DNA from: Candidatus Opitulatrix roisinitermitis
GTDB lineage: Bacteria; Actinomycetota; Actinomycetes; Actinomycetales; Bifidobacteriaceae
Reading direction: 5' to 3'
Assembly: GCA_031288055.1 (NCBI GenBank)
Contig: JAITSD010000036.1
Coordinates: 1-5,019, forward strand
DNA length: 5,019 bases
Positions 1 to 5,019 of the stretch are shown one piece after another. The position numbers and the translations under genes were made by a program. Each line of letters begins with the position of its first letter. Position 1 is the stretch's first letter. The notes below the pieces were generated by a model, which was given only the letters and a program-made list of their open reading frames with translations, had not been told where the DNA came from and searched no databases.

Positions 1-1409
1 AAAACACAGCAACTTTACACAGAGGTCTAACTAATAGACATTTACAACTTTTAGCCATTGGTGGCACAATTAGTACTGGTTTGTTTTTAGGTGTTGGTGA
101 AACTATTATAGAGGCAGGGCCATCAACAATTTTAGCTTATTTATTAGCTGGAATTATATGTTTTTTAGCTATGCGAGTTTTAGGTGAAATGCTATTGTCT
201 AATTTAAATTTTAGGACTTTTCGCGATATAGCCAGTGCTTATTTAGGACATTGGGCAGGTTTTCTTATTGGCTGTATTTATTGGTCTGTTTGGATTTCAG
301 TGTCAATTTTAGATTCATTGGCAGCCGCGATTTATTTAAAAGATTATATTCCTAATGTACCGTTATGGATACCCTCTTTATTAGTTTTAGCAATTATATT
401 TTTGATTAATCTTGGTGATGTTAAAAATTTTGGTGAAGCTGAATTTTGGCTAGCGCTTATAAAGATAATTGCTATAGTTGTGCTAATAATTGTGGGTATT
501 TATCTTTTGTTTAATGATTACACTTATCAATTTACATTTGTAAATAATGGTAATATATTCTCTGAAACGCTAAATGCTAGAGTTGGTAATTTATGGCAAT
601 TCGGCGGATTTTTCCCTAATGGATTTGTGGGTTTTGGTATTGGTTTTCAAATGGCGTTTTTTGCTTATGGCGGTATAGAATCAATTGCTTCAACTTCTGC
701 TGAAACATATGAGCCTGCTAAAACTATGCCAAAGGCTATTAACTCAATACCGATTAGAATAATTTTATTTTATGTAGGTTCGGTCTTTATTATTTTATGC
801 TGCGTGCCGTGGAATAGAATTACTATGTTAGAGGGGAGTCCTTTTACCAATATATTTAACGCTGTTGGTATACCTTGGGTAAGCCTTTTTATGATAATTG
901 TTTTGCTGACAGCTGCTATTAGTGGGGCTAATGCGGGTATATATGTATCAAGTCGTATGATTTATGGTTTAGCTATTGATAAACAAATAAGCAAAAGTTT
1001 TGCTAAATTAAATCGTTGGCATACACCTATTACGGCTTTATTTTTTTGTTCATTATTAGTGGGGACTGTTGTAACGCTAGGGTCGATTTTATTTGTTAAT
1101 TCTATGGAAGCTTTTGCTTTTTTTGCCTCTATGGCAACGGTTGGTATTTCATCGGTTTGGATATTGATTTTATTGACTTATTTTGTTTATCGTAAAAAGT
1201 TTCCTAACTTGCATGAAATTTCACAATTTAAAGCTCCTGGAGGTATTATAATTTCGTCTTTATCAATTTTAGTTTTTATAATTATGTATATACTTATGTT
1301 ATTTCAACCTGATAAGCGTATGGCTATTTTGGTAACATTGGTTACAACTTGTATTATATATATTATTTATAAAGTTAGGGTTAGAAATAGGGAAAATGTG
1401 GAGTTTTAG
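1..1409 (+). CDS. AAT-family amino-acid permease (APC superfamily), 5' partial
   Basis: Predicted inner-membrane, cation-coupled amino-acid importer with the 12-helix LeuT-like fold of the APC superfamily. The frame is open from the window edge: the first whole codon is at 3 and the stop TAG is at 1407-1409, giving 468 visible residues. The TTG at 81 is not the start, because the codons before it encode the conserved family N-terminus (LHRGLTNRHLQLLAIGG, visible residues 5-21). Probably fewer than about 25 residues are missing. Family landmarks are the TM1 unwound motif at 21-30, GPS at 39-41, MRVLGEM at 57-63, FGEAEFW at 143-149, the TM6 motif with Glu226 in GGIES, IPIRIILFYVG at 249-259 and VPWN at 268-271. 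Helix 3 has Asp104 where CycA (D-Ser/D-Ala/Gly permease) also has Asp, so CycA-like is the nearest guess. The substrate cannot be assigned. TM1 reads I-S-T-G instead of the usual I-G-T-G (Ser24). A close paralogue follows directly. Confidence 0.93.
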   Translation, partial: NTATLHRGLTNRHLQLLAIGGTISTGLFLGVGETIIEAGPSTILAYLLAGIICFLAMRVLGEMLLSNLNFRTFRDIASAYLGHWAGFLIGCIYWSVWISVSILDSLAAAIYLKDYIPNVPLWIPSLLVLAIIFLINLGDVKNFGEAEFWLALIKIIAIVVLIIVGIYLLFNDYTYQFTFVNNGNIFSETLNARVGNLWQFGGFFPNGFVGFGIGFQMAFFAYGGIESIASTSAETYEPAKTMPKAINSIPIRIILFYVGSVFIILCCVPWNRITMLEGSPFTNIFNAVGIPWVSLFMIIVLLTAAISGANAGIYVSSRMIYGLAIDKQISKSFAKLNRWHTPITALFFCSLLVGTVVTLGSILFVNSMEAFAFFASMATVGISSVWILILLTYFVYRKKFPNLHEISQFKAPGGIIISSLSILVFIIMYILMLFQPDKRMAILVTLVTTCIIYIIYKVRVRNRENVEF

Positions 1410-1413
1410 TGTG
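1400..1413 (+). promoter_or_regulatory. Shine-Dalgarno and coupled start of second permease
   Basis: GGAG at 1400-1403 lies inside the last codons of the first permease, seven bases before GTG 1411-1413. The upstream stop TAG ends at 1409. This spacing suits reinitiation or coupled translation and is the reason for preferring GTG 1411 over ATG 1396. The alternative start cannot be excluded from sequence alone. Confidence 0.55.
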
Positions 1414-2871
1414 AATGATATAAAATCAAAAGCTAAATATGTAAATAACAATTTATCTAATAGATCTTTACATCGTGATTTAAAAAATCGCCATATACAA
1501 CTTTTAGCCATTGGCGGAACTATTGGTACAGGTTTATTCTTAGGAACCCATAAAACTATCAGTGTGGGCGGACCATCTATATTTTTAGCCTATATTATTG
1601 CCGGATTAATTTGTTATTTTGCTATGAGGTGTTTAGGTGAAATGTTAATTGCTTCCACTAAGTTTAGAAGTTTTAGAGAGGTAATTACTTGTTTTTTAGG
1701 TGATGGAGCTGGTTTTGTGGTGGGATGTGTATATTGGTTGGTTTGGGTTTTAGCAGGTGTTTTAGATTCTTTAGCAGTTGGAGTTTATATAAATCCTTAT
1801 ATACCGACGGCACCTAAATGGTTAGTACCTAGTTTTATAGTTTTAGTTTTATTTTTAATAAATATGGCCAGTGTAAAATTTTTTGGTGAAACAGAGTTTT
1901 GGTTAGCTATTATTAAAATATTAGCTATTATAATTACTATTATAATAGGCTTGGGTTTAATCTTTACTGGTTATAAATATAGTTTTGTTTTTGATAATAA
2001 TTTAGGCTTAAAACAACAAGATTATATCACAGCCGAAGTACAAAACCTATGGCAATTCGGCGGGTTTTTTCCTAATGGCTTTATAGGATTTTTATTAGGT
2101 TTTCAAATGGCGTTTTTAGCTTTTGCTGGCATTGAATCAATTGCTGTAACAGCTGGTGAAACCGCTAATCCCAAAATTACTTTACCTAAAGCTATTAGAA
2201 ACTTACCTATTAGAATAGGTCTTTTTTATGTTGGTTCAATATTTGTTATTTTATGTTGTGTGCCTTGGAATAAGATTTTACTTTTGGAGGGTAGCCCCTT
2301 TGCCGCAATTTTTGGGGCTGTAGGTATGCCGAAAATAGAAATGATTATGATATTAGTTTTAGTCACCGCGGCTTCATCAGGGGCAAATGGCGGATTATAT
2401 ATAAGTTCCAGGATGTTATATGGATTATCAGTTGATGGTGAAATGCCTAAAATTTTTTCTAAAACTAGTAAATATGGTGTGCCGTATATAACCTTGATTT
2501 TTTCAACTATTCTAATTTTATTATCTGTCGTATTAGGTTCATTTCTTTTTTCAGATCCTATGAGAGGGTTTGCGGTGTTTGCTTCCTGGACAACTGTGGC
2601 AATTTTAATAACTTGGATTTTTATACTTATAACCTACATAGTATATAGAATAAAGTTTAAAAGAGTTCATCAATTCAATATATTTAAAGCTCCTTTGGGT
2701 TTTGTTATGTCTTTTATTTGCTTAGCTTTTTTTGTAGGAGTTTTTATAACTATGTTTTTTGATCCAGATATGTTTATAGGTATTTGTTTAAGTGCTATTT
2801 GTTTAGTTATAACCCTTTTGATTTATATATTTATTGTGCGGGATATTCATAAAGTTAAAAAACGAATTTAG
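1411..2871 (+). CDS. AAT-family amino-acid permease (APC superfamily), paralogue of upstream gene
   Basis: Complete permease of the same type as its upstream neighbour, 486 residues from the GTG at 1411 and of normal family length. The cytosolic N-terminus (LHRDLKNRHIQLLAIGG, 20-36) leads into TM1 with the intact G39-T40-G41 motif that binds the substrate carboxylate in this superfamily. Other landmarks are MRCLGEM (72-78), Asp119 in helix 3 as in CycA, FGETEFW (158-164), Glu242 in TM6 (AGIES), LPIRIGLFYVG (265-275), VPWN (284-287) and SGANGGLYISSR (323-334). About half the aligned residues match the first permease by eye. Start choice: the GTG has GGAG at 1400-1403 with a seven-base spacer and begins one base after the upstream stop. 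The in-frame ATG at 1396 (491 residues) would overlap the upstream gene by 14 bases and has only AGGG three bases ahead of it. The pair is almost certainly co-transcribed and translationally coupled. The substrate is unknown; a neutral or D-amino acid (CycA-like) is the nearest guess. Confidence 0.94.
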   Translation: MNDIKSKAKYVNNNLSNRSLHRDLKNRHIQLLAIGGTIGTGLFLGTHKTISVGGPSIFLAYIIAGLICYFAMRCLGEMLIASTKFRSFREVITCFLGDGAGFVVGCVYWLVWVLAGVLDSLAVGVYINPYIPTAPKWLVPSFIVLVLFLINMASVKFFGETEFWLAIIKILAIIITIIIGLGLIFTGYKYSFVFDNNLGLKQQDYITAEVQNLWQFGGFFPNGFIGFLLGFQMAFLAFAGIESIAVTAGETANPKITLPKAIRNLPIRIGLFYVGSIFVILCCVPWNKILLLEGSPFAAIFGAVGMPKIEMIMILVLVTAASSGANGGLYISSRMLYGLSVDGEMPKIFSKTSKYGVPYITLIFSTILILLSVVLGSFLFSDPMRGFAVFASWTTVAILITWIFILITYIVYRIKFKRVHQFNIFKAPLGFVMSFICLAFFVGVFITMFFDPDMFIGICLSAICLVITLLIYIFIVRDIHKVKKRI

Positions 2872-2880
2872 TTTAATTCG
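2857..2880 (-). terminator. Probable intrinsic terminator of the YlbL-like protease gene
   Basis: Read on the minus strand, nine bases after the protease stop codon there is a six-pair stem (CGAATT at 2880-2875 with AATTCG at 2868-2863), a six-base loop, and then six T's (2862-2857). The order of stem then T-run fits only minus-strand transcription. The stem has just two G-C pairs, so it is weak, although that is common in a genome this AT-rich. It overlaps the last codons and stop of the convergent permease gene. On the plus strand the same stem is not followed by T's, so I see no clear terminator for the permease operon. Confidence 0.5.
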
Positions 2881-2889
2881 CATAAAGCT

Positions 2890-3657
2890 TTAGTTTTGGC
2901 ATTTAGGTAAACTGTTTAATTTATTATTTCTAATGTTGTCTAATGCTACTATGGCTTGACTAAGATTATCAATAGCAACTATATCTATATCTGGATGGCT
3001 ATCTTTTATATCTGAACAATTTGTTTTAGGGGCTATAAAAAATTGAGCTTTAGAAGTCACAGCTCCATATATTTTTTGATCAATCCCGCCAATAGGTTGA
3101 ACCTGACCTTGTGGGTTAATTTGACCTGTACCAGCAACTATATTTCCACCAGTTAAATTAGTTTGCTGTACAATATCAATTATGCCCAAGGCAAAAATTA
3201 ATCCAGCTGATGGACCACCCACATTATCTATTTCAATATGAGTTTTAGGATATTTGGTTATATTTAGATAATTATAAGCGGCTTTTATAGCATTATTTTG
3301 TGAATTAATCATCATAGTTTTATTTTGTGAATTATATTCTTGTTCAGAAATATTTTTTGGAAAAACGGCTTCTAGGGGTAAAACCTGACTTTTAGTATTA
3401 AAATTGGCTATTAGGGCTTGGATTAAAGGCACACCGTATTGTGCTTTACCTTGCACAGAAACTGTTGTCATAAGTAATTGTCCATTATCTTTTGCTGTGT
3501 AGCCATCAATTTGGATTAATGATTTTTGGTCAATTTGACCTAGAACATTATTAGTTAAACCAGGGTTTTCAACGCAGTAGGGTACAGGTATAAATAAATA
3601 AGCTAGACATAAAAATAGTAAACCGGTTTTTAAAAATCCGCCAATGGAATGAGGCAT
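2890..3657 (-). CDS. YlbL-type membrane-anchored Lon-domain (S16) serine protease lacking PDZ domain
   Basis: Predicted ATP-independent serine protease of 255 residues, tethered to the membrane with its catalytic domain outside. One hydrophobic segment (about 7-24) forms an uncleaved signal anchor. It is followed by the family signature PVPYCVENPG (24-33), LLMTTVSVQG (61-70) and SQNNAIKAA (119-127). The Lon proteolytic domain runs from about 138 to 242, with catalytic Ser150 in GGPSAG and Lys195 in PIGGIDQK. The 45-residue gap between them is close to that in Lon. AGTGQINPQG (175-184) and PKTNC (210-214) match actinobacterial members. Such proteins normally have about 340-360 residues with a PDZ domain between the SQ motif and the Lon domain. 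Here the chain passes almost straight from one to the other, so the PDZ is missing with no frameshift visible. The Bacillus subtilis relative (YlbL, also DdcP) helps degrade a cell-division inhibitor after DNA damage; the target here is unknown. The gene is divergent from the DUF885 gene and convergent with the permeases. Confidence 0.92.
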   Translation of the reverse strand: MPHSIGGFLKTGLLFLCLAYLFIPVPYCVENPGLTNNVLGQIDQKSLIQIDGYTAKDNGQLLMTTVSVQGKAQYGVPLIQALIANFNTKSQVLPLEAVFPKNISEQEYNSQNKTMMINSQNNAIKAAYNYLNITKYPKTHIEIDNVGGPSAGLIFALGIIDIVQQTNLTGGNIVAGTGQINPQGQVQPIGGIDQKIYGAVTSKAQFFIAPKTNCSDIKDSHPDIDIVAIDNLSQAIVALDNIRNNKLNSLPKCQN

Positions 3658-3663
3658 ATATTT

Positions 3664-3669
3664 AGTATA
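3664..3669 (-). promoter_or_regulatory. -10 box for the YlbL-like gene (leaderless)
   Basis: On the minus strand TATACT occupies 3669-3664 and is followed by six bases and then the ATG at 3657. A transcript starting the usual distance downstream would begin at the A of the start codon. No purine-rich Shine-Dalgarno precedes the ATG, which agrees with leaderless translation, common in Actinobacteria. A possible -35 (CGGACA, four of six consensus bases, 16-base spacer) lies at 3691-3686 within the first codons of the divergent gene. This is prediction only. Confidence 0.55.
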
Positions 3670-3672
3670 ATA

Positions 3673-3678
3673 TATACT
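3673..3678 (+). promoter_or_regulatory. -10 box for the DUF885 gene (leaderless)
   Basis: TATACT is followed by six bases and then ATG at 3685, placing the expected transcription start on the A of the start codon. No Shine-Dalgarno is present: the bases before the ATG are only A and T. An overlapping TATAAT at 3666-3671 is an alternative -10 and would give a leader of about seven bases, still too short for normal ribosome binding. I see no convincing -35 at the expected distance. Confidence 0.55.
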
Positions 3679-3684
3679 TAAATT

Positions 3685-5019
3685 ATGTCCGAAATTGATA
3701 AATTATGTGATAACTTTTTTTTAGAAACTTTGCGTCTTGAACCAGAGAGTGCTATTATGTTTGGTCTACAAGACAAACTGGATGACCCTAATATTTATAG
3801 CGATTTTTCGCCTAAAGGTAGAGATAAATATGTAAGACTTTGTAAAAATTATATTCAAAAAGTTAATAATATTGTCTGTCAAGATATAAAACAAAATATA
3901 GTTAAGCAACAATTTTTATTGGTTTTAAATTCATCTTTAAATATGGAAGAGAAATGGCATGATTCATTAAGATTTATGAATAATTTATTTTCGCCTTTTC
4001 AAAGTCTTAGAACAGTATTTGATTTAATGCCTAGACACACAACACAAGATTTTGTAAATGTTTTGAACAGATTGAAAAATATACCTAAAGCTGTTGATAG
4101 TTACATAGAGTCTTTGGAATTGGGTTTAAATGAGAATATAGTTAATACTAAACGGCAATGTTTAATAATAATTGAGCAAATAAAAACTCAGTTAAATAGT
4201 AGAACATCTTTTTTTCAAAAGATGATAAATGAAGCTAAAGCTGAAAATATTAATTTTGAGGTGATAGAAAAAATTACTAAACAAATAGAATTGGTTTTTA
4301 AATCTTTTGTAAAACTTCAACAATTTTTAGAAATTCAATATTTACCTAAAGCTAATTTAGATGACGCTGTAGGTAAACAGCGTTATCTAAATTATTCAGC
4401 TCATTATGTTGGCCAAAAAATTGATTTAGATGAAGCATATCAATGGGGAGTGGAACAAATAGATGAAATAATAGAGCAGCAATTTAGTTTAGCTAAAAGT
4501 TTTGGAGTTAAATCAATTAATAAAATTCAAGCTATAAAACAAGCAGCTAAAATACTTAATAATTTAGATAATCAAGCAATTATTGGAGCAGATAATTTAC
4601 AAAAATATATGCAAAATATTGCTGATTCGACTATGAAATACTTAATAACTAATAATCATTTTGATATACCAAAGCCTATTCAAAAAATCCAGGCTATGAT
4701 TGTACCAACAGGTGATGGCGTGGTTTATTATACGCCGCCATCAGCAGATTTTTCTATACCTGGACGAATGTGGTGGTCTATTCCAACTGGTGTGAAAAAA
4801 CAATATAAATGGAACTCCAAAACAACTATTTTCCATGAAGGCGTGCCAGGTCACCATTTACAAGTTGGTTTACAAGTTTATCTTAAAGATAAATTAAATG
4901 ATTGGCAGCGTATGGGTTTGTTAATTTCGGGTTATGCTGAAGGCTGGGCATTATATGCCGAAAAATTAATGGATGAATTTGGCATGCTAGATAATTATGA
5001 GAAGTTTGGCATGTTAGAT
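3685..5019 (+). CDS. DUF885 family protein, predicted zinc metallopeptidase, 3' partial
   Basis: The frame is open with no stop from ATG 3685 to the window end, giving 445 residues. Family members usually run about 550-600 residues, so roughly a fifth or more lies beyond. DUF885 proteins are predicted gluzincin-like metallohydrolases, and the actual substrate is not established. Visible landmarks are an N-terminal helical region with LRLEPESAIMFGL, SPKGRD (about 42-47) and FDLMP (112-116), then VGKQRY (about 229-234), and the catalytic part with YYTPPSADFSIPGRMWWSIP and the metal-site motif His384-Glu385-G-V-P-G-His390-His391-L-Q. Downstream, SGYAEGWALYAE contains Glu419, a likely third ligand. 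The motif is HExxPGHH rather than classic HExxH. There is no signal peptide, so it is probably cytosolic. The detailed match is to actinobacterial members. The start is supported by the family N-terminus and the -10 box six bases upstream. It is divergent from the YlbL-like protease; peptide breakdown is a plausible but unproven role. Confidence 0.92.
   Translation, partial: MSEIDKLCDNFFLETLRLEPESAIMFGLQDKLDDPNIYSDFSPKGRDKYVRLCKNYIQKVNNIVCQDIKQNIVKQQFLLVLNSSLNMEEKWHDSLRFMNNLFSPFQSLRTVFDLMPRHTTQDFVNVLNRLKNIPKAVDSYIESLELGLNENIVNTKRQCLIIIEQIKTQLNSRTSFFQKMINEAKAENINFEVIEKITKQIELVFKSFVKLQQFLEIQYLPKANLDDAVGKQRYLNYSAHYVGQKIDLDEAYQWGVEQIDEIIEQQFSLAKSFGVKSINKIQAIKQAAKILNNLDNQAIIGADNLQKYMQNIADSTMKYLITNNHFDIPKPIQKIQAMIVPTGDGVVYYTPPSADFSIPGRMWWSIPTGVKKQYKWNSKTTIFHEGVPGHHLQVGLQVYLKDKLNDWQRMGLLISGYAEGWALYAEKLMDEFGMLDNYEKFGMLD

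Larger units (their letters stand above)
3664..3678. repeat. Inverted repeat AGTATA-N3-TATACT between divergent genes
   Basis: Two six-base arms (3664-3669 and 3673-3678) are separated by three bases, with the centre at 3671. The two start codons, at 3657 (minus) and 3685 (plus), each lie 14 bases from this centre. The arms are the two opposed -10 boxes, so the repeat is most simply explained as a symmetric bidirectional promoter. A regulator binding the dyad is possible, but nothing in the sequence shows one. Confidence 0.6.

Noticed and set aside
81..83. TTG as the start of the first permease.
   Set aside because: The same frame is open to the window edge and encodes the conserved N-terminus before it. 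Starting here would cut away half of TM1.
1299..1511. A 70-codon open frame on the minus strand across the permease junction.
   Set aside because: It lies wholly opposite two well-supported permease coding regions. It shows no recognisable domain and has no own context, so it is a shadow frame.
2883..2892. Perfect 10-base palindrome TAAAGCTTTA near the convergent junction, as a plus-strand terminator or operator.
   Set aside because: It has no loop and cannot form a stable hairpin, is not followed by a real T-run, and covers the protease stop codon. In DNA this AT-rich it is likely chance.
2907..2930. Short TAAA/TTTA stem followed by an AT-rich stretch, as a terminator for the permease operon.
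   Set aside because: There are only four A-T pairs around a three-base loop, and it sits inside the protease coding region. It is too weak to support.
1..5019. A dedicated new system linking two permeases and two proteases.
   Set aside because: The genes lie in two convergent and divergent units and each belongs to a known family. No shared regulatory element joins the permeases to the proteases, and proximity alone does not support a new system.

Overview
The window is very AT-rich (by eye about 30% GC) and densely coded with the standard code. It holds four protein genes and only two short intergenic gaps, of 18 and 27 bases. Two proteins point to an actinobacterium. The YlbL-like Lon-domain protease has the landmarks typical of that phylum, including the GGPSAG serine motif, an AGTG turn, PIGGI-QK and PxxNC. 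The DUF885 protein has the actinobacterial form of the family, with FDLMP, VGKQRY, SxDFSxPGRMWWS and HEGVPGHHLQ. Such low GC is unusual for the phylum and suggests a reduced or host-associated lineage. That placement is inference.

Layout. Positions 1-1409 (+) hold an amino-acid permease of the APC superfamily, AAT type, whose 5' end lies before the window. Positions 1411-2871 (+) hold a second, paralogous permease in the same operon, starting one base after the first one stops; an in-frame ATG at 1396 is an alternative start. Positions 2890-3657 (-) hold a convergent gene for a membrane-anchored S16 (Lon-type) protease of the YlbL family that appears to lack the usual PDZ domain. A small stem-loop with a T-run, read on the minus strand, probably ends its transcript inside the tail of the second permease gene. 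Positions 3685-5019 (+) hold a divergent DUF885 predicted metallopeptidase, cut by the window end.

The most notable structure is the 27-base gap between the protease and DUF885 genes. It carries two identical TATACT -10 boxes on opposite strands, each exactly six bases from its ATG and symmetric about position 3671. Neither start has a Shine-Dalgarno sequence, so both genes look leaderless and divergently transcribed.

How the genes work together: two uptake permeases sit beside two predicted proteases/peptidases. This fits amino-acid scavenging and protein turnover, but adjacency is the only link. I see no mobile element, CRISPR array, RNA gene or clearly new multi-gene system.
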